From an uncultured Eubacteriales bacterium (GTDB taxonomy: Bacteria > Bacillota > Clostridia > Christensenellales > CAG-138), in NCBI GenBank assembly GCA_902765005.1, contig CACWYB010000003.1:124001-188000 (forward strand): 64,000 bases of DNA, read 5' to 3'. Each line of letters opens with the position of its first letter. Position 1 is the stretch's first letter. Position numbers and translations under genes: made by a program. This document shows positions 26,866-35,514 of this stretch, one piece after another. Below the pieces are notes generated by a model that worked only from the letters and a program-made list of their open reading frames with translations, was not told the DNA's origin and did not search any database.

Positions 26866-29498
26866 AGATCGTAGAGGGCATGTCGCCCATGATGCGCCAC
26901 TACCTGCAGATGAAGGAGCAGTATCCCGACTGCTTCCTGTTCTATCGGCTGGGCGATTTCTATGAGATGTTTTTTGAGGATGCCATAGAGGGCAGCAAGA
27001 TCATGGAGCTCACCCTCACCGGGCGGGACTGCGGCCTTCCCGAGCGGGCGCCCATGTGCGGCGTGCCCTACCACAGCGTGGACACCTATGTGCAGCGCCT
27101 CATCAGCAAGGGCTATAAGGTGGCCATCTGCGAGCAGATGGAGGACCCGGCCTTGGCCAAGGGCCTGGTGGATCGGGCGGTTATCCGGGTCATCACCCCC
27201 GGCACGGTCATCGAGGAAAAGCTCCTGGACGCGGGGAAGAACAACTACCTTTTGTCCGTCTACTGCGGCCGCGCCGGCTACGGCTACGCCTATGCGGATG
27301 TGTCCACCGGTGAATTCAAGGCGGGGGAGATCCGGGGCGAAACGCCGGAAGCGGGCCTCATCGACGAGATCACCCGCATCGCCCCCACGGAGTGCGTGGC
27401 AAACGACGCCCTCTTTGAGCAGGAATACCTGAAGAAGAAGGTCCAAAGCCTGTGCTATCTGGAAAAGCAGCCGGACAGCGTCTTTCAGCTCGGCCGAGCC
27501 ACGGAGGTGCTCAAAAAGCACTTCGACGTGTCCAGCTTGGACGGCTTCGGCTGCTCCGATCTGCCGCTGGCCATCTCGGCGGCGGGCGGGCTCATGCAGT
27601 ACCTCCAGGACACCCAGAAGAACGGGCTTTCCCACATCCGGCGGCTGGCTGTCATCAGCCGGTCGGAATACATGCAGCTGGACACCAACACCCGCCGCAA
27701 CCTGGAGCTGACGGAGGGCATCCGCACGGGCAGCGGGGGAAAGAACACCCTTTTGAACCTGCTGGACGTGACAGAGACCGCCATGGGCCGGCGGACGCTG
27801 CGCAACTGGATCGACTGCCCCCTGCAGGATAGGGAGGCGATTCAAATCCGCCTGGACGCCGTGGAGGAGCTCTTCAATAACACGGTCCTGCGCACCAAGC
27901 TCAGGGAGCACCTGGACAAGATCTACGACATCGAGCGCCTGTGCTCCAAGATCGCCTATGGGACCATCAACCCCCGGGACTGCATCGCCCTGGCCCGCTC
28001 CCTGCGGCAGATCGGCCCGGTGCTGGACATCCTCTCCACCTGCGAAAGCGGGGATCTATCCTATATCCGGGAAAATCTCGATCGGATGGAGGATATGGTG
28101 GACCTGATCGACCGGGCCATCGACGAGGACCCGGCCCCCAATCTGAAGGACGGGGGCGTGATCCGCTCCGGCTACAACCAGGAGGTGGACGAGCTGCGGG
28201 ATATCTCCGGCAACGCCAAGAAGTGGCTGGACGACATCCTGATCCGGGAGCGGGAGAACACGGGCATCAAGAACCTGCGCATCGGCTTCAACAAGGTCTT
28301 CGGCTACTTCCTGGAGGTGACCAAGTCCTTCGTGAACCAGGTGCCCTACTACTATCAGCGCAAGCAGACCCTGACCAACGCCGAGCGCTACATCACCCCG
28401 GAACTGAAGGACATCGAAAACCGCATCCTCACCGCCAACGAGCGGCTCATCAAGCTGGAAGCGGAGCTGTATGCCCAGATCCGGGACACCTTGCTGCCGG
28501 AGACCGGGCGGCTGGAGAAGAACGCCCAGCTCATCTCCCGGCTGGACGTGTACAGTTCCTATGCCCAGGTGGCCGTCACCCGGCGGTACGTCAGGCCTGA
28601 GCTGGCCGCAGACGGCATGATCCGCATCCGCAACGGCCGCCATCCCATCGTGGAGCGGACGCTGCAGGACGGCTTCATCCCCAACGACGTGCTGCTGGAT
28701 CGGGAGGAGAACAGGCTCCTCATTATCACCGGCCCCAACATGGCCGGTAAAAGCACCTATATGCGCATGGTGGCCCTGATCACCCTCATGGCCCACATCG
28801 GCTGCTTTGTGCCCGCCGAGAGCGCCCATGTGTGCCTGGTGGATAGGATATTCACCCGCATCGGGGCCAGCGACGATCTTTCCTCGGGCCAGAGCACCTT
28901 CATGGTGGAGATGAGCGAGGTGGCCAACATTCTGAACAACGCCTCCAAGGACAGCCTGCTCATCCTGGACGAGATCGGCCGGGGCACCAGCACCTATGAC
29001 GGCCTGTCCATCGCCTGGGCGGTGCTCGAATACATCGCCGATCCGGAAAAATGCGGGGCCAAGGCCCTCTTTGCCACCCATTATCACGAGCTTTCCGAGT
29101 TGGAAGGCCGGCTTTCCGGGGTGAAAAACTACCGCATCTCCGTGAAGGAGATAGGGGACGACATCCTGTTCTTGCGCAAGATCGTCCGTGGCAGCGCCGA
29201 TAAGAGCTTCGGCGTGCAGGTGGCCCGGCTTGCCGGCATCCCGGAGGACGTTATCAGCCGGGCGGGGGAGATCCTGAAGGATCTGGAGACCTCCGACATG
29301 GCCGCTCAACCCGCCGATCGACGCAAAAAAGCGGTGGATAACTCCGGTTATACTGTGGATAACTCAAATTCCGCTGTGGATAACTCGGTGGATAAAGCTA
29401 TTTTGGCGGACCTGAAAGCCCTCAACCTGGAGAATCTGACGCCCATGATGGCCCTGGAGAAGCTCTATTCCTATCGTGACGCCTGGAAGGAGGATTGA
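26862..29498 (+). CDS. mutS: DNA mismatch repair protein MutS
   Basis: About 878 residues. The mismatch-reading domain has the Phe-x-Glu motif region (YRLGDFYEMFFEDA), and the C-terminal ATPase has Walker A GPNMAGKSTYMR at about 624, followed by DEIGRGTSTYDG. ATG 26862 overlaps the ricA stop (ATGA). Near the C-terminus is a linker with repeats of VDNS (about residues 825-845), encoded by four DnaA-box-like 9-mers. mutL follows at 2 bases. Confidence 0.96.
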   Translation: MKIVEGMSPMMRHYLQMKEQYPDCFLFYRLGDFYEMFFEDAIEGSKIMELTLTGRDCGLPERAPMCGVPYHSVDTYVQRLISKGYKVAICEQMEDPALAKGLVDRAVIRVITPGTVIEEKLLDAGKNNYLLSVYCGRAGYGYAYADVSTGEFKAGEIRGETPEAGLIDEITRIAPTECVANDALFEQEYLKKKVQSLCYLEKQPDSVFQLGRATEVLKKHFDVSSLDGFGCSDLPLAISAAGGLMQYLQDTQKNGLSHIRRLAVISRSEYMQLDTNTRRNLELTEGIRTGSGGKNTLLNLLDVTETAMGRRTLRNWIDCPLQDREAIQIRLDAVEELFNNTVLRTKLREHLDKIYDIERLCSKIAYGTINPRDCIALARSLRQIGPVLDILSTCESGDLSYIRENLDRMEDMVDLIDRAIDEDPAPNLKDGGVIRSGYNQEVDELRDISGNAKKWLDDILIRERENTGIKNLRIGFNKVFGYFLEVTKSFVNQVPYYYQRKQTLTNAERYITPELKDIENRILTANERLIKLEAELYAQIRDTLLPETGRLEKNAQLISRLDVYSSYAQVAVTRRYVRPELAADGMIRIRNGRHPIVERTLQDGFIPNDVLLDREENRLLIITGPNMAGKSTYMRMVALITLMAHIGCFVPAESAHVCLVDRIFTRIGASDDLSSGQSTFMVEMSEVANILNNASKDSLLILDEIGRGTSTYDGLSIAWAVLEYIADPEKCGAKALFATHYHELSELEGRLSGVKNYRISVKEIGDDILFLRKIVRGSADKSFGVQVARLAGIPEDVISRAGEILKDLETSDMAAQPADRRKKAVDNSGYTVDNSNSAVDNSVDKAILADLKALNLENLTPMMALEKLYSYRDAWKED
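29333..29395 (-). other. four DnaA-box-like sites inside the 3' end of mutS
   Basis: TGTGGATAA (exact complement of the TTATCCACA box) at 29354-29362 and 29375-29383, and GGTGGATAA at 29333-29341 and 29387-29395, all in one orientation within 63 bases. They encode the VDNS/VDK repeats of the MutS linker. Confidence 0.6.
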
Positions 29499-29500
29499 CC

Positions 29501-31456
29501 TTGATCAGAGTATTGCCGCCGGCCTTAGCCAACCAGATCGCCGCCGGTGAAGTGGTGGAGCGGCCCGCCTCCGTGGTAAAGGAGCTGGTGGAAAACGCCC
29601 TGGACGCCGGCGCCACCGCCGTGACCGTGGATATCACCGACGGGGGCCTGAGCTCCATTCGGGTGACGGACAACGGCAGCGGTATCGAGCCGGAGGACTG
29701 TCCCAAGGCCTTTCTGCGCCACGCCACCAGCAAGATCAGCACCCAGGAGGATTTATCGGCCATCGGCACCCTGGGGTTCAGGGGCGAGGCTCTGGCCTCC
29801 ATCGGCGCCGTCTCCACGGTGACCATGACCACCCGCGTCCCCGGAGGCGAGTGGGGCACCCGGGTGGTGGTGGACAACGGGCAGCTCCTTTCCAACGAAG
29901 CCTGCTCCTGCGTGTTCGGCACCACCATCCAGGTGGACAACCTCTTTGCCAAGGTGCCCGCCCGCCTCAAGTTCATGCGTGCCCCCCGGTCGGAAGCCGG
30001 ATATGTGGGGGACTACATGGCCCGGGCCATCCTGGGGCGGCCGGACATTGCCTTTCGGTTCCTCAGCAACGGCAAATGCGTCTATGAAACCTATGGGGAC
30101 GGACAGCTGAAGAACGCCATCTTCTGCGTTTACGGTTCCCAGATCACGGACCGCATTTTGCCCGTGCTCCTGGACAACGGCTATGTGCGGGTGGAGGGGT
30201 TCGTGGGGAACCAGGAGATCTCCCGGCCCAACCGGTCCATGGAAAGCCTGTATGTGAACGGGCGCTACATCCGCTCCATCGGCATCTTTTCCGCCATCCA
30301 AAAGGCCTACGATACCCGCATGATGGCGGGCCGGTATCCCTTTGCCCTTCTCAACATCACCATCGCCAAGGAGGAGGTGGACGTGAACGTCCATCCCGCC
30401 AAGACGGAGGTCCGCTTTGTGGATCAGCCTCGGGTGGAGTACGCGGTGACTTCCGCCTGCGCCCAGGCCCTGCGGCAGCCGGTGATCCCCCAGGTCCAGC
30501 TGCCCGCCCACGACCGGCCGGCTGTCTCAACTCAATCGGAGGATAAGAAGGCGGAGGAAAAGCCTTTTTCTTCGGCTCCGGCTACCAAACCACCCGTGGC
30601 CTACACCCCTTACAGCGAGCTGCAGGAGAGGCCCAAGCCCTCCATGAGCTTCACGGAGGCCTATAAGCAGCAGGTGACCATCCCGCCCCGGTCCCTCCTC
30701 AAGGAGAGCGGCGCCGGCTATACCTACAACTCCTTCCAGCGGAAGGAGCCTTCCCAAAGGGATACTGCGGAGGAAGCCGTTCCCCGGAAGCCCCAGGTGG
30801 AGGTCTTCGCCGTGGCGGGGAGCCGAAAGCCTGAACCCGCCTTTTCCGCCCCGCCCAAGGCGGAGCAGAACGCCCTGCCTCTGGACTTTGCGGTGAACAT
30901 CATCGGCTGCGCCTTCAACACCTACTGGATCGTGCAGCACGAGGAGGATCTGTATCTCATCGACCAACACGCCGCCCACGAGCGCCGGCTCTACGAGGAG
31001 TTCAACAGCCGGCAGGTGGCGGCCGCCTCCCAGGAACTGCTGATCCCTCAGCTCATCACCCTGCAGCCCAGGGAGTATGAGCTGGTGGAGGAGTGGAAGG
31101 AGGAGCTGGAGGAGCTGGGCTACCGGTTTGAGCGGGCCGGCGCTTTGCATCTGAATCTCATCGCCGTGCCGGTGCTCAACGGCGCCACCTTCGACGGGGA
31201 GGCTCTGCACCAGGCCATCAACGCCATCGGCGAGGCCGGGAAGGGGGCCAAGAAGGCCCTGGTCCGGGAGAAGCTCATCTACGCCTCCTGCAAGCACGCC
31301 GTGAAGGGCGGGGAAGCCCTGCAGAAGGAGGAGATCATAAGCCTCCTGAAAACCTATGTGGAGCAGGGGATCCCCCTGACCTGTCCCCACGGGCGGCCCG
31401 TGGTGGCCAGGCTCTCCAAGCGAGATATGGAAAAAATGTTCAAGCGCATCGTATGA
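29501..31456 (+). CDS. mutL: DNA mismatch repair protein MutL
   Basis: About 651 residues. The GHKL ATPase domain shows ELVENALDAGAT, DNGSGI and GTLGFRGEALASI; a Pro-rich linker (about 345-455) follows; the C-terminal endonuclease domain has DQHAAHERRLYEE at about 487, the metal-dependent nicking motif found in organisms without MutH. AAGGAGG lies 7 bases before the TTG at 29501; an earlier TTG (29495) would sit on top of the SD. It nicks the strand to be repaired after MutS recruitment. Confidence 0.95.
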   Translation: MIRVLPPALANQIAAGEVVERPASVVKELVENALDAGATAVTVDITDGGLSSIRVTDNGSGIEPEDCPKAFLRHATSKISTQEDLSAIGTLGFRGEALASIGAVSTVTMTTRVPGGEWGTRVVVDNGQLLSNEACSCVFGTTIQVDNLFAKVPARLKFMRAPRSEAGYVGDYMARAILGRPDIAFRFLSNGKCVYETYGDGQLKNAIFCVYGSQITDRILPVLLDNGYVRVEGFVGNQEISRPNRSMESLYVNGRYIRSIGIFSAIQKAYDTRMMAGRYPFALLNITIAKEEVDVNVHPAKTEVRFVDQPRVEYAVTSACAQALRQPVIPQVQLPAHDRPAVSTQSEDKKAEEKPFSSAPATKPPVAYTPYSELQERPKPSMSFTEAYKQQVTIPPRSLLKESGAGYTYNSFQRKEPSQRDTAEEAVPRKPQVEVFAVAGSRKPEPAFSAPPKAEQNALPLDFAVNIIGCAFNTYWIVQHEEDLYLIDQHAAHERRLYEEFNSRQVAAASQELLIPQLITLQPREYELVEEWKEELEELGYRFERAGALHLNLIAVPVLNGATFDGEALHQAINAIGEAGKGAKKALVREKLIYASCKHAVKGGEALQKEEIISLLKTYVEQGIPLTCPHGRPVVARLSKRDMEKMFKRIV

Positions 31457-32385
31457 GACCGCTGCTGCTGATCTGCGGGCCAACGGCCTGCCATAAGAGT
31501 GAAACGGCCCTGCGGCTGGGGGAGAGCCTGGGCGGGGAGATCCTGTCCGTCGATTCCGTGGCCGTGTATCGGGGCATGGACATCGGCTCCGCCAAGCCCG
31601 ACCTTTCGGAGCGGCGGCGGGTGCCCCATCATCTCATCGACCTGATGGACCCGGGGGAGGAGGGCTTTTCCGTGGCGGCCTTTCAGAAGGCGGCGGACGA
31701 AGCGCTCCTGGACCTGCAGAATAGAAACGTGCAGCCCATCCTGGTGGGCGGCAGCGGCCTGTATTGCGACGCGGTGCTGGAGGATATGGGCTATGCCCTG
31801 CCGGCGGACCCGGCCCTGAGAGCCCGGCTGGAAGCGGAGTATGACGCCGATCCCCAGGGGTTCTTTGCCCGCATGGCGGCGGACGACGGCCCCTCGGGCC
31901 AAAAGCTCCACGTGAACGACAAGAAGCGGCTGGTCCGGGCCCGGGAGGTGTTCCTCCTCAGCGGCAGGCCCTTTTCTTCCTTCAATCAGGCATACGTGAA
32001 AGCCCAGCGCCAAAGCCGGTATCCCGCGGTGCGGGTGGGGCTCACCATGCCCCGGGAAGCCCTCTATGCCGCCATCGACCGGCGGGTGGACTTGATGATG
32101 AATAAGGGGCTGCTGGATGAGGTGAAGGGCCTGTATAACAAGGGATACGACCGGCGGCTCCCCGCCATGCAGGCCATCGGCTACGCCCAGCTGCTTGCTT
32201 ATCTGGACGGGGAGGTGTCCCTGGACGGGGCGGTGGAGCGCATCAAGCGGGCCACCCGGCAGTTTGCCAAACGCCAGCTCACCTGGTTCCGCCGGGACGA
32301 GCGGATCAAGTGGTTTGACTGTGAAAACTATGAAGAAGCGTACCCGGATATCCGGGCGTACGTGAAGGAGAAGGTGTATTCATGA
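31453..32385 (+). CDS. miaA: tRNA dimethylallyltransferase
   Basis: 310 residues. It puts the isopentenyl group on A37, which MiaB then thiomethylates. Conserved segments are SVDSVAVYRGMDIGSAKP, VPHHLIDLMDP and GSGLYCDAV, plus RRLPAMQAIGY and the C-terminal QLTWFRRD. The P-loop is odd: residues 9-16 read GPTACHKS, where the family has GPTASGKT or similar, so a His replaces the usual Gly before the Lys. The ATG overlaps the mutL stop. Confidence 0.92.
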   Translation: MRPLLLICGPTACHKSETALRLGESLGGEILSVDSVAVYRGMDIGSAKPDLSERRRVPHHLIDLMDPGEEGFSVAAFQKAADEALLDLQNRNVQPILVGGSGLYCDAVLEDMGYALPADPALRARLEAEYDADPQGFFARMAADDGPSGQKLHVNDKKRLVRAREVFLLSGRPFSSFNQAYVKAQRQSRYPAVRVGLTMPREALYAAIDRRVDLMMNKGLLDEVKGLYNKGYDRRLPAMQAIGYAQLLAYLDGEVSLDGAVERIKRATRQFAKRQLTWFRRDERIKWFDCENYEEAYPDIRAYVKEKVYS

Positions 32386-33644
32386 TGAACATTGAGGCGC
32401 TGGTCCGCGGGGCGGAGCTAACGCTGGGGCCGGCCTTTGCGCGGCTGGAAGAGATCGCTTTGGTGAACCAGAAGCGGGTGCTGGACGCTCTGAGGGCGGA
32501 GGCCATCTCGCCCCGGCATTTTGCACCCACGGAAGGTTACGGCTACGACGATTTGGGCCGCGACGCCCTGGACCGGGTGTTCGCCCGGGCCCTGCAGACG
32601 GAGGACGCCCTGGTGCGCCCCCAGATCGCCAACGGCACCCATGCCATCTTCCTGGCCCTCAGCGGTCTTTTGGAGCCCGGTGACGTGGTGTTTTCCGCCT
32701 CCGGCACCCCCTACGACACCCTGGAAACGGCCGTGGGCCTGAGCGGAAGCGAGCCCAACGCCCTGTCCCGCTTCGGCATCGGTTTTCGCATGGCGGCGCT
32801 GCAGGAGGCGGGGGAGGAGCCCTTCGACACGGAGGCCATATTGGCCGGCATCTCTGGCCATCCCGAGGTGAAGATGCTCTATGTGCAGCGCTCCCGAGGC
32901 TACGCCTGGCGGGAGGCCGTCTCCGTGGAGAAGATGGAGCCCCTGTTCCGGCGGGTGAAGGCGGCCCGGCCCGACATCATCATCGCCGTGGACAACTGCT
33001 ACGGGGAGTTTACGGAGGAGAAGGAGCCCACCGCCGTGGGGGCGGACGTGATCATGGGCTCCCTCATCAAGAACTGCGGTGGCGGCATCGCCCCCACGGG
33101 AGGCTATGTGGCGGGAAAGAAAGAGCTGATCGAGCGGATCAGCTACCGGCTCACCGTGCCCGGCTCCGGCCGGGAGGTGGGGTCCTACGCCGCGTCCTAT
33201 CGGCCCTTCTTCCAGGGGCTTTTCCTGGCGCCCCACACGGTGCTCCAGTGCCTCAAGACGGCCATGCTCTTCGGCGAAGTGTTCGGTCAATTGGGATACG
33301 ATGTGATGCCCGCCGGCAGGAGCCTTAGGGCGGACATCGTCCAGTCCATTCGATTCAAGGGGCCGGGGGAGCTGAAGGCCTTTTGCCGGGCCATCCAGCA
33401 TGCTTCGCCGGTGGACAGCGACGTGACCCCGGAGCCCTGGGACATGCCCGGGTATGCCGACCCGGTGATCATGGCGGCGGGGACCTTCGTCCAGGGAGCC
33501 ACCACGGAGCTCAGCGCCGATGGGCCCATCCGGCCGCCCTACGCGGTATATATGCAGGGAAGTCTGACCTATGAGCACGGTAAGCTCGCGCTAACCGAAG
33601 TGGTCCGGGCGGTGCTCGATGAACAGGAGGCGGGGGAGAGATGA
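32382..33644 (+). CDS. COG4100-type PLP enzyme (methionine gamma-lyase family, YnbB-like)
   Basis: 420 residues of the fold type I PLP family annotated as an aluminium-resistance or cystathionine beta-lyase-like protein. The PLP site lysine is likely in MGSLIKNCGGGIAPTGGY (about 225-240), and AVDNCYGEFTE holds the cofactor-binding Asp. It stands at the same place as ynbB in Firmicutes, after the mutSL/miaA group, and overlaps miaA by 4 bases. The physiological substrate is unknown. Confidence 0.85.
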   Translation: MMNIEALVRGAELTLGPAFARLEEIALVNQKRVLDALRAEAISPRHFAPTEGYGYDDLGRDALDRVFARALQTEDALVRPQIANGTHAIFLALSGLLEPGDVVFSASGTPYDTLETAVGLSGSEPNALSRFGIGFRMAALQEAGEEPFDTEAILAGISGHPEVKMLYVQRSRGYAWREAVSVEKMEPLFRRVKAARPDIIIAVDNCYGEFTEEKEPTAVGADVIMGSLIKNCGGGIAPTGGYVAGKKELIERISYRLTVPGSGREVGSYAASYRPFFQGLFLAPHTVLQCLKTAMLFGEVFGQLGYDVMPAGRSLRADIVQSIRFKGPGELKAFCRAIQHASPVDSDVTPEPWDMPGYADPVIMAAGTFVQGATTELSADGPIRPPYAVYMQGSLTYEHGKLALTEVVRAVLDEQEAGER

Positions 33645-33928
33645 AGAAATGCATCCTGGGCCTGAAGGCCGTCTGCGACGACTGCGGCGCCTGCGAGGAG
33701 GACCGCTGTGATCTGGACCCCAACAAGCTCTGCGACAACTGCTTCAAGTGCCTGGAGGTGACGGAGAGCTACCGGGAGATCCCCATTGGGCGGATGCTCA
33801 TGGACGACAGCGGCGGCTCGGCGCTCTACGCCCTGGACCCCAACGAGCAGATGGAGCCGGAGATGGACCTCAATCAGGATCAGGGGGATTCGACGGGATC
33901 TGCGGACGATCTGGAGTGGGAGGAGTAG
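33641..33928 (+). CDS. Cys-rich small protein, 95 residues
   Basis: I do not recognise a named family. The first 45 residues carry eight cysteines in pairs (CDDCGACEEDRC, then CDNCFKC), which suggests a zinc or iron-sulfur site; the second half is very acidic (ending DDLEWEE). The ATG overlaps the stop of the PLP enzyme, so it is the last gene of the operon. Its last 59 bases overlap the convergent recombinase gene. Confidence 0.75.
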   Translation: MKKCILGLKAVCDDCGACEEDRCDLDPNKLCDNCFKCLEVTESYREIPIGRMLMDDSGGSALYALDPNEQMEPEMDLNQDQGDSTGSADDLEWEE

Positions 33929-34973
33929 GGTCCTCCCGTAATTTGATATATTTTGTGGCCTGACGCCGCCGTTCCTCCTGGATGGCGGCGTAATGCTTGC
34001 GGGTGGTGTTCACGTCCTTGTGGCCCAGCACGTCCGCCACCAAATAGATGTCGCCGCTCTCCTGATAGAGCATGGTGCCATAGGTGCTGCGGAGCTTGTG
34101 GGGCGTGATCTTTTTGAGGGGCGAGGCGATGCGGGCGTACTTTTTCACCAGGTTCTCCACGGCCCGGGCGGTGATCCGCTTGCGCTGGAGGGAGAGGAAG
34201 AGGGCTTCCTCATGGCCTGGCAGGGGCTCGGCAAGCTCCCGCTGCTCCAAATAGGCCAGCAGGGCGCTGCGGACCTCGGGGCCGAAGGAGAGCATCTCCT
34301 GGTTGCCGCCCTTGCGGGTGACCACAAAGGCGTCGGTGGCAAAGTCCACGTCGTCTATATCGATGCCCACCAGCTCGCTGATCCGGATGCCGGTGCCCAA
34401 AAAGAGGGTGAGGATAGCCGTATCCCGGACCTTCGTGGTCTGGTGATAGGATTTTTGCCTTTCGGAGAGGCCTTTTCCGTCCTCGGCGATGTCCAGCAGG
34501 TCCGCCACCTCGTTGGCTTCCAGGCGGATGATGGCCTTTTCGTGTATTTTGGGGGTGTCCACCAGGGACGCGGGGTTGTTTTTAATGAGCTCCTGCCGGT
34601 GATAATACTTAAAAAATGACCGTATTGCGGACAATTTTCGTGCTTTTGCCCGCTCGTTGTTCTCCCGTTCCCGCTCGTCGGCGCCCGTGTATAGAGAAAC
34701 ATGCTCCAAAAAGAGCTCGATATCCAGGGCCGTGATGGCGTCCAAATCGGAGAGGGTCAGAGAGGTAGGGGCTTTTCCCCGGCAGGCGTCCACCTGCTCG
34801 GCGCAGAAGCTGAAAAAGTTTCTTAGGTCGATGGCGTATCCGTACCGGGTCAGGATGCTGGTCTGCAATTCCATGGCGCGAAAATACAAGCCCGCGAACT
34901 TGGGCAGCTCATTCAGCACGGCCCGGAGCTTCAAAGTGTAGTCTTTTTTGCGTTGGAGGGGATAGTCGCTCAT
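33870..34973 (-). CDS. tyrosine recombinase, Xer-like
   Basis: 367 residues. An N-terminal SAM-like core-binding domain (about 35-150) precedes the catalytic domain with Arg in LFLGTGIRISELVG, Lys in VTRKGGNQ, HKLRSTYGTM, LGHKDVNTTRKHY and the Tyr nucleophile in that last motif. It stands alone, directly downstream of the perfect inverted repeat 34989-35026, with 11-6-11 core geometry expected of a site for this enzyme class. No phage or transposon genes are nearby. A single Xer beside its site resembles XerS/difSL and XerH/difH, so a role in chromosome dimer resolution is possible; a self-contained integrase is the alternative. The C-terminal tail is Pro-rich. Confidence 0.88.
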   Translation of the reverse strand: MSDYPLQRKKDYTLKLRAVLNELPKFAGLYFRAMELQTSILTRYGYAIDLRNFFSFCAEQVDACRGKAPTSLTLSDLDAITALDIELFLEHVSLYTGADERERENNERAKARKLSAIRSFFKYYHRQELIKNNPASLVDTPKIHEKAIIRLEANEVADLLDIAEDGKGLSERQKSYHQTTKVRDTAILTLFLGTGIRISELVGIDIDDVDFATDAFVVTRKGGNQEMLSFGPEVRSALLAYLEQRELAEPLPGHEEALFLSLQRKRITARAVENLVKKYARIASPLKKITPHKLRSTYGTMLYQESGDIYLVADVLGHKDVNTTRKHYAAIQEERRRQATKYIKLREDPTPPTPDRPQIPSNPPDPD

Positions 34974-34988
34974 GGCTTAGATTGTAAA

Positions 34989-35026
34989 ACAACTATTCGT
35001 TAAAGACAAGTTTAACGAATAGTTGT
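34989..35026. other. dif-like 16-6-16 inverted repeat beside the Xer-like gene
   Basis: A perfect 16-bp inverted repeat (34989-35004 and 35011-35026) around the 6-base centre GACAAG. The inner part reads TATTCGTTAAA-GACAAG-TTTAACGAATA, i.e. 11-6-11, the geometry of Xer core sites, and the GTTAAA inner ends resemble the XerD half of known dif sites. It is AT-rich and lacks a T-run, so it does not look like a terminator. It lies 16 bases before the recombinase start, so it could also be an operator. Confidence 0.65.
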
Positions 35027-35055
35027 TCACAGAAAAGTAACAGAATGGGCGGTTT

Positions 35056-35511
35056 TCAGGCCTTTTGACCCGAAATGATCTTCTGCGTGGCCTCCCGGGC
35101 CAGCTTGTCGCAGCGGTTGTTGAATTCGTTGTCCGCGTGACCTTTGACCTTATGAAACTGCACGTCATGCGTTTCCAGCAGCGTCAAGAGTTCCTTCCAC
35201 AGATCCTGATTCTCCACGTCGGATTTGGACGCGGTTTTCCAGCCGTTCCTTGACCAAGTCTCCAGCCATTTTTTTTCCAACGCGTTGCACAGGTACGCGC
35301 TGTCCGTGTACAGGTCCACCTGGCACGGCTCCTTCAGCAGCTTCAAGGCCTCCAGGGCCGCCGTGATCTCCATGCGGTTGTTGGTCGTCTTCTCGGCGCC
35401 GCCGGAGCTCTCCCGGCGATGCGCCCGATACATGAGCACGCACCCCCAGCCGCCCGGACCCGGGTTGCCCGAGCAGGCGCCGTCCGTGTAGATGGTTACC
35501 TTCTTTTTCAT
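35056..35511 (-). CDS. rnhA: ribonuclease HI
   Basis: 151 residues with the full catalytic set: D10 ([14 protein letters not shown]), E48 ([10 protein letters not shown]), D70 (LYTDSAYL), H125 and D135. It cuts the RNA strand of RNA-DNA hybrids. It lies between the inverted repeat and the SPOR-domain gene, 3 bases after the latter ends, so it may be co-transcribed with it. Confidence 0.95.
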   Translation of the reverse strand: MKKKVTIYTDGACSGNPGPGGWGCVLMYRAHRRESSGGAEKTTNNRMEITAALEALKLLKEPCQVDLYTDSAYLCNALEKKWLETWSRNGWKTASKSDVENQDLWKELLTLLETHDVQFHKVKGHADNEFNNRCDKLAREATQKIISGQKA

Positions 35512-35514
35512 ATA

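Noticed and set aside
34989-35026. Inverted repeat as a terminator
   Set aside because: A/T-rich stem with GTT/AAC ends and no T-run; its 11-6-11 core fits a recombinase site better.
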